45,808 nt of DNA. Source: Paludibacteraceae bacterium. GTDB lineage: Bacteria > Bacteroidota > Bacteroidia > Bacteroidales > Paludibacteraceae. Position numbers and translations under genes: made by a program. Below the pieces are notes generated by a model. It worked only from the letters and a program-made list of their open reading frames with translations, ran no database searches and was not told the origin of the DNA. Numbering within the stretch: position 1 is the first letter of the stretch; each line of letters begins with the position of its first letter. The DNA lies in NCBI GenBank assembly GCA_016292775.1, contig JAEDFN010000010.1, positions 1 to 45,808 on the forward strand, written 5' to 3'. Below, one piece after another: positions 1 through 9,248 of the stretch.

Positions 1-1112
1 TTCTCTTTTATAAACATTTTACCATCAACATTTTGAAAGATTACATTTCTTTTGACATCGCCATACAAGTGTCTTACTTTATACTTATCCAAAGTGTCAA
101 CACCTATTTGAAGAGTATTTATCAATTGCAACTCCTCTTTACTTAATTTATAGCCAAAAGGAATATGGGCTTCACCAACCATACTTTGTGCAATTTTTCT
201 AATTTGAAAATTTGAAGGATTTACATAAAAATCGATATTCAACTCCATTTTCACAATACCAAGATAATTTGTTTTATCCGTATAAGACAAAACGCCATCA
301 TCTCCAACGAGCACATAACTCCATCTATTAAGTTTATCTGTATTGATAAGATCTAAAATATTTCCTGTATAACCTCCCCACAAAAATTTGTGCATTTTCA
401 GGGCTCTTTCATCAATAGTTCTACTATTATACTTCATCTTCTTACTCTTTTTACTTTTTTCAGTAGCAATCTGATCAAAAAGAGAATAAGCACTATCAAC
501 CTCTAATGAAAAATTTTCCTTAACTTTAGATACTCGAACATTGATAGAGTCCAAATCATCTTTAAAATACTCATCTACAAAACCAATAATCTCATGTTTA
601 GCCAATTGTCTATTATCTTGCCCTCCAAAATATATAGAAACAACCGGATAAGAAGTATTTCGATTAGGAAAATCTTTTAATAATTGCTTTTCAAAATTCT
701 TAAGAGCACTAATTTTCAATTTTTTAGTCTCCTTTTTAGATATTTTACGAGATACAATTACATTATCAAGTAAAATAGGTTGCTCTTTCATTACAATTTT
801 CCAATATTCAGCACTCAGTAATTTAGATACCGGAATTTCTAATGTTTTCATCCCAATAAAAGAGAATATAACATCATCAGCAAGAAATTTATTTCTATCA
901 ATAATTAATGAAAATTTACCATTACCATCTGAAGCAACTCCGGAAGCAGGATGTGATTTAAGGTAAACAGACACATAAGATATGGGATTACCCACAGTAT
1001 CAACAACATAACCACTAATGGTATCTTGTGAAGCCAATAAAAAAATTGGGAATAAACAAGACAATAGAGTTATAACAAATTTTTTTAGAATGATTTTCAT
1101 AATAAATTTCAT
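1..1112 (-). CDS. Carboxypeptidase-regulatory-like domain surface protein (partial, C-terminus off window)
   Basis: This open frame runs off the left edge, so only the N-terminal ~370 residues are visible. It begins with a signal peptide (MKIILKKFVITLLSCLFPIF...). An N-terminal CarboxypepD_reg-like beta-sandwich follows, seen in the pattern ISGYVVDTVGNPISYVSV..GVASDGNGKFSL. The remainder resembles no enzyme I recognise. In Bacteroidetes such domains usually sit at the N-terminus of outer-membrane or exported proteins, and this one is probably envelope-associated. Two in-frame ATGs are possible, at 1112 and 1100; the second gives the cleaner signal peptide. It lies directly downstream of the beta-helix lipoprotein (gap of 1 or 13 bases), so the two are probably cotranscribed. 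The exact function is unknown. Confidence 0.7.
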   Translation of the reverse strand, partial: MKFIMKIILKKFVITLLSCLFPIFLLASQDTISGYVVDTVGNPISYVSVYLKSHPASGVASDGNGKFSLIIDRNKFLADDVIFSFIGMKTLEIPVSKLLSAEYWKIVMKEQPILLDNVIVSRKISKKETKKLKISALKNFEKQLLKDFPNRNTSYPVVSIYFGGQDNRQLAKHEIIGFVDEYFKDDLDSINVRVSKVKENFSLEVDSAYSLFDQIATEKSKKSKKMKYNSRTIDERALKMHKFLWGGYTGNILDLINTDKLNRWSYVLVGDDGVLSYTDKTNYLGIVKMELNIDFYVNPSNFQIRKIAQSMVGEAHIPFGYKLSKEELQLINTLQIGVDTLDKYKVRHLYGDVKRNVIFQNVDGKMFIKE

Positions 1113-1113
1113 T

Positions 1114-2589
1114 TTAATTTAATCGCCATTCGTAACAGCCCATATCAGGATATCTATCCGATGTTCTGCTTTTCATATCCAAATCTAAAGGGAAAATTTG
1201 AGAAACTGAAATTGCAGCTCCACCCCTTGCATATGAAGCGGAATCAAGACGAAAATTATAATATCCTGATTGAGAAATGTCTTGAATAGAAGTATTTATA
1301 AATATAGTATCATAAGACAAATTACTATTTTGAGATTTTGCCCAACGGCAATTATAAAACATATCATTATCAATTAATTTACCTTTAATCAAAGTATGAG
1401 AAAATAAGCAATTACCACTATTAATCGATAATGTATCTAAATCCAATTTAAGCTCTTCCGGAAGAGAACCAAAAATTATGCTATTCTCTATCACACAATT
1501 GTCTATAGGGAAGAGATATTTATACCCATTTTGAACGGCATAATTACTAATTCTAACCGACTCCAACTTACGTGAAGAGAATTTATAATAATTGGCAAAA
1601 GTAGTGTGAACAACTCTACACCTACCACCATAAGCAACAAAACATCCTGATAAACAATTACTTATTTCGCTATTTACGATAGATACATCAGAATTTTGTG
1701 CATATATACCATAATTTCCGGATGTTTGAATAACAGAATTAAAAATTTTAATTTTAGGGAAATACCTATCAGTACCCAATGCAACTATTCCGATAGACAT
1801 TCCATATATTTTCACAAAATTGAAATTATAATTATTTTGTGGATTTTGTAAATAAATACCACCCCATTGATTTGGAAGGAAGAAATATGGTGTACCATCA
1901 ACATCATTAACAGCATCAAATCTATCGCCGCGGAATATTATCGGGGCGTCGAAAGTAGCTTCACATGATAATTCTCCATCCACAATAATATTTGCACCGG
2001 AATGTAACAAAATTTGAGCACCGCGGGAAATAGTAAGTTTTTTACCTTCAGGAACGTAAATATAACCAAAAACAAGATAAGGCAATTTGGCATCCCAAAC
2101 TTGATTTTCTGTCAAAACATATTTATTCAAAACAATAACATTCTTTGCAACAGCACATAATTGTAATTTATCAACATTACCATTATAACAAAATAGTATT
2201 GAATCTGTGACTACTATATTACGATTATTTGAAGTATCAGAAACTGTAGCTTCAATAAAAATAAAAATAGAGTCATTTGCTTTAACAACAATATCATTAA
2301 CCTCGTTATTTTCAGAAGGGTAACAACCATCAACATTAATTCTAAACAAAGAATTAGCCCCTGTCGACAATTTGATAGAAGAAATGTTTATTGCGAATTT
2401 ATTGTCATTATAAATTTTAACCCTCTTCGTAGGTGATAATTGATCTACTAATAAAGTATCAAACAAAACAGTATCGCAAGAAAATGAGAGATGATATTTT
2501 GAATCAAAACTGATATTTTCTTGAATACACCCGACAAAAAGGAAAGGTGTTAAGATAACAATGAATATGAATACTTTAAAAAATTTCAT
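1114..2589 (-). CDS. Right-handed parallel beta-helix lipoprotein
   Basis: The 491-residue product starts with a lipoprotein signal peptide and lipobox FVGC (Cys21), so it should be lipid-anchored in the envelope. Residues ~30-150 look like a beta-sandwich region (SFSCDTVLFDTLL...). From ~165 a right-handed beta-helix begins (LPYLVFGYIYVPEGKKLTI), with turns carrying repeated N/G-rich rungs such as NQWGGIYLQNP, NYGIYAQNSDVSIVNSEISN and GGRCRVVHTTFANY. This architecture is common in Bacteroidales, where I know it only as a family of unknown function. No polysaccharide-lyase catalytic residues can be assigned. Its ATG overlaps the TGA of the upstream gene by 4 bases (ATGA), which indicates translational coupling. 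Confidence 0.8.
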   Translation of the reverse strand: MKFFKVFIFIVILTPFLFVGCIQENISFDSKYHLSFSCDTVLFDTLLVDQLSPTKRVKIYNDNKFAINISSIKLSTGANSLFRINVDGCYPSENNEVNDIVVKANDSIFIFIEATVSDTSNNRNIVVTDSILFCYNGNVDKLQLCAVAKNVIVLNKYVLTENQVWDAKLPYLVFGYIYVPEGKKLTISRGAQILLHSGANIIVDGELSCEATFDAPIIFRGDRFDAVNDVDGTPYFFLPNQWGGIYLQNPQNNYNFNFVKIYGMSIGIVALGTDRYFPKIKIFNSVIQTSGNYGIYAQNSDVSIVNSEISNCLSGCFVAYGGRCRVVHTTFANYYKFSSRKLESVRISNYAVQNGYKYLFPIDNCVIENSIIFGSLPEELKLDLDTLSINSGNCLFSHTLIKGKLIDNDMFYNCRWAKSQNSNLSYDTIFINTSIQDISQSGYYNFRLDSASYARGGAAISVSQIFPLDLDMKSRTSDRYPDMGCYEWRLN

Positions 2590-3251
2590 TTAGGAAGATG
2601 ACAAAACATAAATCCTAAGAAAAGCCTTGGACCTGTAACAAAATCATTTGTATTTTTAGAAACGCTAAACAAATAATCAATTTTAGCTACAATATGTACT
2701 CTTTGAGTCAAAGCATATTCCACTCCAACGAAAGGAACCACTGCCACAAAGGGGTAAGAACGGTAAGAAACATTATCATCTATAACAAAATCTTTTAGAT
2801 TATTATCTACCTTATTGTAATCCGGAATAAATACGAACTTATAACCGCCACCACCAACAGAACCTCCAAAAAAGATTGTCCATTTTTTTACATCCCACTT
2901 AGAGTCCAATAAAAGTCCTCCCCAACCGAGAGAGGTATATCCTCCAAATTTTGAGTATTTTGAATTTGATGCATAACCTTCCATTCCTACGCGAAGATGA
3001 TTTCCAAACATAACTCTCATGGCACCACCAATACCATAAACAGCACCTTGAAACTTACCGTTAAATAACACATCATCTTCATCATATATAGTAAAATTTC
3101 TTGATTGTCCGTATCCGGCATGAAGCATCATTCCTCCGGAATATCCATTAAAGGACATTTTTTTACCATTTTTTTCGGATTCGGAAGCAGACACTGAAAA
3201 TGTTAAAGTCAAACCAACGAAAATAATAAAAATTATTACCCTTTCTCTCAT
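2586..3251 (-). CDS. Outer-membrane beta-barrel-like protein
   Basis: The product has 221 residues: an N-terminal signal peptide (cleavage probably after SVSA), then alternating hydrophobic/aromatic and Gly-rich strands (GGMMLHAGYGQSRNF, RVGMEGYASNSKYSKFGGYTSLGWGG), and a final strand FLGFMFCHLPK. This resembles the small porin-like/OmpW-like barrels of Bacteroidetes. No specific ligand can be proposed. It is the first gene of a minus-strand operon with the beta-helix lipoprotein (4-base overlap) and the carboxypeptidase-regulatory-like protein, so the three may form one surface module. A promoter lies about 35 bases upstream. Confidence 0.65.
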   Translation of the reverse strand: MRERVIIFIIFVGLTLTFSVSASESEKNGKKMSFNGYSGGMMLHAGYGQSRNFTIYDEDDVLFNGKFQGAVYGIGGAMRVMFGNHLRVGMEGYASNSKYSKFGGYTSLGWGGLLLDSKWDVKKWTIFFGGSVGGGGYKFVFIPDYNKVDNNLKDFVIDDNVSYRSYPFVAVVPFVGVEYALTQRVHIVAKIDYLFSVSKNTNDFVTGPRLFLGFMFCHLPK

Positions 3252-3285
3252 ATAAATATAAACGTTTTCGTGTTTCTAATTATTG

Positions 3286-3317
3286 CAAAGGTAAGAATAT
3301 TATATCATATAAACAAA
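3286..3317 (-). promoter_or_regulatory. Bacteroidetes-type promoter for the envelope operon
   Basis: On the minus strand a -7 element TACCTTTG (3286-3293) is preceded by TTTG (3314-3317) with a 20-base spacer. This matches the TTTG-N19/20-TAnnTTTG consensus of the Bacteroidetes housekeeping sigma factor. Confidence 0.65.
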
Positions 3318-3397
3318 CTAAAAATATTGCAATATCAGCATGAAGACTTTTTTGAGAATAATTAAGAATAAAAATGAGTAGTATCAAAATATTATTC

Positions 3398-3405
3398 TAA
3401 CTTTG
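3398..3405 (+). promoter_or_regulatory. -7 element of the LysM/SGNH/MBOAT/dnaE operon
   Basis: TAACTTTG lies 43 bases before the ATG at 3449. I see no convincing -33 TTTG at the usual distance, so the call rests on the -7 box and its position ahead of the first gene of the run. Confidence 0.5.
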
Positions 3406-3448
3406 CATTTTGAAACCAAACATAATATTAAATTGAGATAACCATCTA

Positions 3449-4450
3449 ATGATTAATAAATTACAAAAAAATATTATCTCCATTATTGTAGCTATTTACA
3501 TTAGTACGGGTGCGATATTATCAGTAAACAATGCCACAATAACTATACCATGGTATAGTTTATTTCAAAGCAATAATATACCGGATAGTATATCGTTTTT
3601 ACCAATCTATTGTTCCGGCTTCAACATCCATTATAATTCTGACAAAAAAATTGGGTTATGGGCTTTAACTCCTCAAGTAGCTCACTTTTACGGATTAAAA
3701 ATTAACAAAGAGATAGATGAAAGATACGACATTCAAAAATCAACAATTGTTGCTTTACAATATTTACATGATTTACACGAAATATATAACGATTGGAATA
3801 TCACAATATTAGCTTTTTTAGAGAGTCCTACTGCTTTAAACAGAATAGCAAAAAAGAATAATATCGACATAAACAATTCGAGTGATAAAGATATACACTT
3901 CTTATATTCGAAAATTATGTCACGACATGATATATGTAAAAATAAAACATATCCGGAGTTTCATTCCTCTTTACATAGTTTATTGGCAGAGATTGACTCT
4001 ATATACTATCACAGAAACTTCAAACAGATTACTATTGATAGTCCAATACGACTATCAATATTGTGCGACTCTTTACATCTATCAAAAGAGATATTTTACA
4101 AATACAATGGAAAAATATTAACAACCAAAGAATGGCTCACAAGTTCTGACAATATATATATTCCTCAAAATGTTGATTTACAAAAATTTGACAATTTATA
4201 TAAATCAGAAGACGAATATTTACAAAATCAATTACTAATAGCAAAACAGCAAGAAGAGGCTAAGCAAGAAGCGCTAAAAAAAGCTATTGAAGAAGCCAAT
4301 GCTACCATAATTTATAAGGTAAAATCGGGTGATACATTAAGCCATATAGCAAAAAAGCACCATGTGACAGTAAAACAACTAAAGCAATGGAATAACATAA
4401 AATCTGATATTATTCAAATTGGTCAAAAAATTAAAATTAAACCACAATGA
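3449..4450 (+). CDS. Degenerate MltD-like lytic transglycosylase with C-terminal LysM domain
   Basis: The 333-residue product has an N-terminal membrane or signal segment (residues ~8-27), an SLT/MltD-like domain (~45-145), a helical and Glu/Lys/Ala-rich linker (~255-285) and one LysM domain (~287-333, YKVKSGDTLSHIAKKH). The SLT fold is recognisable from GLWALTPQVAHFYGLKIN, IDERYDIQKSTIVALQYL and IYNDWNITILAF, which match the family's GLWQFMPxTxxxYGL, DERRDPxKST and DWxLAxAAYNxGPG. The catalytic glutamate position (family pattern LPxxESxxNP) reads LPIYCSGFN, with Cys55 in place of Glu. The AYNxGPGN motif has become AFLESPTA. It is therefore probably a peptidoglycan-binding pseudoenzyme rather than an active lytic enzyme. 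It overlaps the next gene by 4 bases. Confidence 0.75.
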   Translation: MINKLQKNIISIIVAIYISTGAILSVNNATITIPWYSLFQSNNIPDSISFLPIYCSGFNIHYNSDKKIGLWALTPQVAHFYGLKINKEIDERYDIQKSTIVALQYLHDLHEIYNDWNITILAFLESPTALNRIAKKNNIDINNSSDKDIHFLYSKIMSRHDICKNKTYPEFHSSLHSLLAEIDSIYYHRNFKQITIDSPIRLSILCDSLHLSKEIFYKYNGKILTTKEWLTSSDNIYIPQNVDLQKFDNLYKSEDEYLQNQLLIAKQQEEAKQEALKKAIEEANATIIYKVKSGDTLSHIAKKHHVTVKQLKQWNNIKSDIIQIGQKIKIKPQ

Positions 4451-5883
4451 AAATAAGAAACATTATTATATTCATATTTAGTGTTTTTACACTTTTAGGC
4501 ATATTAAGTATATATTTTCCTCAAGAAGGAATAACATATAAAGCTACTACATTAACTTTTCCTCAATTATCAGATATTTTAAAAAACGATAGAAAAGAGT
4601 ATGTAACAGATAATTCTACAATAAAGATATCCGATGAAATAAAGAGTTACTTGAATGCACAAAAAGAATCTGAAGATTACAAACAAAAATACATTGCACT
4701 AAAACATCCACACGCAATATCTTTTCCAAAAGATAGTATTGAATGGATGAATTCGGTATTTACAGAATTTGAAAAAGCAGATAAGAAATGTATAAGAGTC
4801 ATCCATTATGGTGATTCTCAAATAGAAGAAGATCGTATTACAGGCACTTTGAGAGAATATCTTCAAAACACATTTGGAGGATATGGTGTTGGTATGGTGC
4901 CATTAATTCAAAAAGTACCTACATCAGCTATTTCACAAACTTCAAATATAGAATTATTTAGATATGCAGTATTTAACTCTGAAACGAGGAAAACGGAATT
5001 TAAAGATTATGGACCATTAGGACAATCATATCTTCTAAACGGGGCAATAACAGTGACATTCAACAAATTAAATTACTCATATACACAAAGAAAAACAAAA
5101 AGATTTGGAAATATTACCATTTTGTTTAACAGTAATTCACCTATTACCGTCAATGCATATGTAAATAACAAATCCATAAGCAAAACATCCAATATAGGAG
5201 ATAGTAAATTAAATATAGACATACCCGATTCTACAAACTATATTAATTTAACTATCGAAGGCAATGCCATAGTATACGGCATAATGGTGGATGGAAACGG
5301 CAAAGGGATACAAGTAGATAATGCAGCAATGAGAGGATGCTCAGGTACAATATTCACAAGTATCTCCTCCTCTTCACTCTCTACATACTATGCTAATAAT
5401 AATGTACCTTTAATAATAATGCAGTACGGAGGTAACTCTATTCCGTATATAAAATCCTCAAAACAGATAGAGACATATTGCAAGAGTATATCCCGACAAT
5501 TCAAATATTTAAAACGCATATCTCCAAAGTCAAAAATACTCTTTATCGGACCATCTGACATGGTAGATAGAAGTACTCGACAAACGTATTCTCATATGGA
5601 AGAATTTATAGATAGTTTAAAAACTACCTGTTTCTCAAACGATGTAGCATATTGGGATTTATACAGAAATATGGGTGGAAACGGATCTATGACAACATGG
5701 GTAAATAGCAAGTTAGCAGGATCGGATTATATTCATTTTACCAGAGAAGGGTCAAAAAAGGCAAGTGTAATGCTATGTGAAGGTATTAAAGCTGCATACG
5801 ATTATTACACATACAAAAAAGAACAATTGCTAAAAACTGAGGAAGATATAGCATTACAAGAAGTTGAGGAGATAATTCCATGA
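4447..5883 (+). CDS. SGNH/GDSL hydrolase-like protein, membrane-anchored (first of pair)
   Basis: The product has 478 residues, with an N-terminal hydrophobic anchor or signal (residues 5-24). It carries an SGNH block I, HYGDSQIEEDR (nucleophile Ser124 in GDS 122-124), a candidate block III at QYGGNSI and a block V SDYIHF (Asp427, His430). A ~200-residue beta-rich insertion separates block I from block III. In AlgI/AlgJ, PatA/PatB and similar systems, an SGNH protein outside the membrane takes the acyl group from the MBOAT protein and esterifies a polysaccharide. The MBOAT gene two positions downstream suggests this role here. The acceptor (peptidoglycan, capsule or other glycan) cannot be told. 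Both junctions are ATGA overlaps, so the gene is tightly coupled to its neighbours. Confidence 0.75.
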   Translation: MKIRNIIIFIFSVFTLLGILSIYFPQEGITYKATTLTFPQLSDILKNDRKEYVTDNSTIKISDEIKSYLNAQKESEDYKQKYIALKHPHAISFPKDSIEWMNSVFTEFEKADKKCIRVIHYGDSQIEEDRITGTLREYLQNTFGGYGVGMVPLIQKVPTSAISQTSNIELFRYAVFNSETRKTEFKDYGPLGQSYLLNGAITVTFNKLNYSYTQRKTKRFGNITILFNSNSPITVNAYVNNKSISKTSNIGDSKLNIDIPDSTNYINLTIEGNAIVYGIMVDGNGKGIQVDNAAMRGCSGTIFTSISSSSLSTYYANNNVPLIIMQYGGNSIPYIKSSKQIETYCKSISRQFKYLKRISPKSKILFIGPSDMVDRSTRQTYSHMEEFIDSLKTTCFSNDVAYWDLYRNMGGNGSMTTWVNSKLAGSDYIHFTREGSKKASVMLCEGIKAAYDYYTYKKEQLLKTEEDIALQEVEEIIP

Positions 5884-7385
5884 GAAATCTTTTGATAATA
5901 TTAATATCGTTTTCTATTATATCCACACTATTTTCGCAAGAAAATAGTATGGACTCATTGTTATATAGAAATAAAGCTCCTTTATCATTACCTCTGCAGG
6001 CATCAATAGAGCACTACGATTGTGTTAACTATTGTGCTAATAGACTTTTATTTCCGAATGATAGTTCAAAATTCGAACTGTTATATAAGCAATTAGACTC
6101 CTTATCTGTATTTGGTAAAGGGAATATCAATATAATTCACATAGGAGGATCACACGTTCAAGCAGACGTTTTTACCAATCAATTACGTACAAATTTTGCA
6201 AATATTCAAGAATCTTTTGTAGCAAATAGAGGTGTAATATTTCCGTATTCCGTAGCAAAAACAAATAACCCTAAAAATTACTCTATTTCTCATGAGGGAA
6301 CATGGACAAAAACACAAAATTCACGCCCTCCAATTTCAAATGAATTAGGTATTACAGGTTATTCTATTACTACTAATAATAGCTATTCTACAATTTCTTT
6401 TGACTTGAACCCACATAAAAATACAAATTGGCAATATAACCATCTTCGACTATTATATTCAATAGATAATGACTATTATGAGCCGTTTTTAGTTGTTGGT
6501 CATGACACTATAGCCGGCACAAAAGATAATGATGCCATAGTATTTGAATTAAATTCATACAAAAGCAAAGGCAAAATAATATTGGATTTAAATTCAAAAC
6601 ACAACTATTACTATAACAAATACCACAATGAATTGCCGGTATCTACCGACAGTATCGAAGAAGAATTCTTTTTCACAAACGACGCAAATATTACCGACAG
6701 TTTAAATATTAGTTTGGAATCGGATAAAGGTACAATAGATACAATAACTATTAATATAGATAGTACTTCATCTCTTATACAGAATATTCCTGATACAGAT
6801 TCGATATTTTCCAAAGAGTCAGATAATATAAACTTTACAATATACGGTTTACTTCCAACTACGGATTTTAATGGTATAACCATACATTCATTAGGGGTAA
6901 ATGGAGCATCATTAAAGTCATGGTTGCGATGCTCATTATTTGAGGAGCAACTGAAATATATACATCCTGACTTGGCATTACTAAACGTTGGTATCAACGA
7001 TGCAAATGTGCCATCAAGTGAATTTAACATTGAAGCTTTCAAGAATAAATATAATGAATTAATACAGCAATTATATTCCAACAATCCTGAATGTGCCATA
7101 ATTTTTATCACGAATAACGATTGTATATTACGGATAGGAAGGAGAACCCGATATACGAATCCGAATGGCAAATTAGTACAAAAAGCCATATATGAATTGG
7201 CTGAAGAACATAATGCTGCAGTTTGGGATTTGTATGATATTATGGGAGGATATGGATCTTCTAAAGTGTGGCAAAATAATGGATTAATTAATAAAGACCG
7301 TATTCATTTTACGATAACAGGATATAAATTATTAGGTAATTTATTGTACAATTCTATCATTTACGATTGGATGTACAAAGAATAA
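5880..7385 (+). CDS. SGNH/GDSL hydrolase-like protein (second of pair)
   Basis: The product has 501 residues, with an N-terminal signal peptide ending near residue 20 (STLFSQ). Block I reads HIGGSHVQADVF, so the usual GDS is GGS with Ser91 retained. Block III is LLNVGINDAN and block V is DRIHF (Asp473, His476), so the Ser/Asn/Asp/His set is present. A ~100-residue Asp/Ser/Thr/Asn-rich segment (roughly residues 250-320) interrupts the domain. It shares the block V context of the previous protein (WDLY..MGG.GS..VW/TW ... IHFT..G), so the pair probably arose by an old duplication and diverged. It is coupled to its upstream neighbour by ATGA and lies 4 bases before the MBOAT gene. It is probably a periplasmic or surface O-acyltransferase or esterase. 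Confidence 0.75.
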   Translation: MRNLLIILISFSIISTLFSQENSMDSLLYRNKAPLSLPLQASIEHYDCVNYCANRLLFPNDSSKFELLYKQLDSLSVFGKGNINIIHIGGSHVQADVFTNQLRTNFANIQESFVANRGVIFPYSVAKTNNPKNYSISHEGTWTKTQNSRPPISNELGITGYSITTNNSYSTISFDLNPHKNTNWQYNHLRLLYSIDNDYYEPFLVVGHDTIAGTKDNDAIVFELNSYKSKGKIILDLNSKHNYYYNKYHNELPVSTDSIEEEFFFTNDANITDSLNISLESDKGTIDTITINIDSTSSLIQNIPDTDSIFSKESDNINFTIYGLLPTTDFNGITIHSLGVNGASLKSWLRCSLFEEQLKYIHPDLALLNVGINDANVPSSEFNIEAFKNKYNELIQQLYSNNPECAIIFITNNDCILRIGRRTRYTNPNGKLVQKAIYELAEEHNAAVWDLYDIMGGYGSSKVWQNNGLINKDRIHFTITGYKLLGNLLYNSIIYDWMYKE

Positions 7386-7389
7386 TATT

Positions 7390-9243
7390 ATGGATAGTAT
7401 ACTTTCTTTTTTATCAAGGATTTTTGCATTTGATGCCAACTCACCATTATTGTTTACTCAATTTTATTTTTGGGCATTTTTTGCAATAATCTTCTCAATT
7501 TTTTCATTAATCAAATCCAAACGATTATTGAAAATATCATTTCTATTTTTTGTCAGCCTATTTTTTTACTACAAAACAAGCGGGCTTTTTGTATTATTGT
7601 TACTATTTGCGACAATATCTGACTATACTATTGCCCGACAAATATATAAATATCAAAAAAAGAGTATAAGGAAACTTTTTGTAACATTAAGTGTAGCAAT
7701 AAATCTCACCGTATTATGTTACTTTAAATACTCTTATTTCTTAATCAATATTATCAACACTATTTTCGGCACGTCATTAGAAGTTGTAGATATATTTGCA
7801 GAAATTGGAAACGTATTATATGGTTACAGCAGATTCAGTGTAGACTCAATCATTTTACCGGTAGGAATATCTTTTTATACATTTCAAACAATCAGTTATA
7901 CCGTTGATGTATATAGAAAAAGAATAGCTCCATTAAAGAACATATTAGATTACGGATTCTATGTATCCTTTTTTCCACAATTAGTTGCAGGTCCGATAGT
8001 AAGGGCTGCAGACTTCATTCCACAAATATATAAGCCCTATTTTTTAAGTAGAAGGCAATTTGGCATAGCAGTATTTTGGATTATTAACGGATTGGCAAAA
8101 AAGATTATTCTAAGTGATTACTTGGCTGTCAATTTCATAGATAGAATTTTCGAAACTCCTCTACTCTATTCCGGATTTGAGAATATTATGGCATTATTTG
8201 CCTATTCACTACAAGTATATGCTGATTTTTCCGGCTATACGGATATTGCTATAGGAGTGGCGATGTTAATGGGATTTTATCTACCAAAAAATTTCAACTC
8301 GCCCTACAAAGCTCCGAATGCATCAAATTTTTGGAAGAGATGGCATATTTCGCTTTCTAAATGGCTTCAAGATTATCTCTATATTCCTTTAGGAGGCAAT
8401 AGAAATGCTACTTTTGGAACGTACTTCTGGATAATATTAATGTCACTAATAGGAGTATTATTATCAGGAAGTTGGATTATTGCCGGCATTATGATAAGCA
8501 TAGCTTTAGCTATCACTATATGGGGATTAATCGTAAAAGAAAAAAGAAACAAAATTATTACGAATTTAAACCTAATGGTGACTATGCTATTAGGCGGACT
8601 ATGGCATGGCGCCAGTATGAATTTTGTAATTTGGGGTGGACTGAACGGAATTGGTATAGTAGTATACAAAATTTGGCGAGGGTTAACAATGAATATAAAA
8701 TTAGTGGTTATTTTATTGATATCATTAATACTCTATCTTTTAGTTACGTTTACCCCTATGCCTTTATGGAATATTTTATTCATTTGGGTACTAATAATCA
8801 CTATAGGAACATTGATAAGATGGATATTCAGCAAAACCGGATGCAAATACAAATTTGAAAATGCCGGTAATGCATGGGGTATTTTTCAAACATTTGTATT
8901 CATTAGTTTTACAAGATTATTTTTCCGATCCGGCTCTAATTTAGACCCTGCGTTAGCTAATGAACAAGCATGGGTTACAGCAAAAAACATGATTCATCAA
9001 ATTGGGTCTACATGGGATTTCAGCATCATACCTTCAATTTGTACTACTTATAATAAAGTATTCTTATTGTTCATCATCGGTATGTTAATTCATTGGATTC
9101 CGGAAAGAGCAAAACGTTGGTATAGAATTAACTTTTCTATGTTACCTTTACCGATAATGGTATTTGTTGTAGTACTTGCGATATTTATTATATGCCAGTT
9201 TATAACATCTAATTTACAAGCATTTATATATTTTCAATTCTAA
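7390..9243 (+). CDS. MBOAT-family O-acyltransferase (AlgI-like)
   Basis: The product has 617 residues and many membrane segments. The MBOAT core is clear: GISFYTFQTISYTVDVYR, QLVAGPIVRAADFIPQ, YADFSGYTDIAIGVAMLMGF, NFWKRWHISLSKWLQDYLYIPLGG (His319) and the catalytic His406 in GGLWHGASMNF. AlgI and PatA relatives move an acyl group, usually acetyl, across the inner membrane to an extracytoplasmic SGNH partner. The protein is longer than the usual ~470-520 residues because of extra hydrophobic stretches, notably one just upstream of the catalytic His region and another at residues ~430-475. It follows two SGNH genes and precedes dnaE by only 5 bases, so dnaE translation probably depends on the same transcript. 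Confidence 0.92.
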   Translation: MDSILSFLSRIFAFDANSPLLFTQFYFWAFFAIIFSIFSLIKSKRLLKISFLFFVSLFFYYKTSGLFVLLLLFATISDYTIARQIYKYQKKSIRKLFVTLSVAINLTVLCYFKYSYFLINIINTIFGTSLEVVDIFAEIGNVLYGYSRFSVDSIILPVGISFYTFQTISYTVDVYRKRIAPLKNILDYGFYVSFFPQLVAGPIVRAADFIPQIYKPYFLSRRQFGIAVFWIINGLAKKIILSDYLAVNFIDRIFETPLLYSGFENIMALFAYSLQVYADFSGYTDIAIGVAMLMGFYLPKNFNSPYKAPNASNFWKRWHISLSKWLQDYLYIPLGGNRNATFGTYFWIILMSLIGVLLSGSWIIAGIMISIALAITIWGLIVKEKRNKIITNLNLMVTMLLGGLWHGASMNFVIWGGLNGIGIVVYKIWRGLTMNIKLVVILLISLILYLLVTFTPMPLWNILFIWVLIITIGTLIRWIFSKTGCKYKFENAGNAWGIFQTFVFISFTRLFFRSGSNLDPALANEQAWVTAKNMIHQIGSTWDFSIIPSICTTYNKVFLLFIIGMLIHWIPERAKRWYRINFSMLPLPIMVFVVVLAIFIICQFITSNLQAFIYFQF

Positions 9244-9248
9244 TTATT

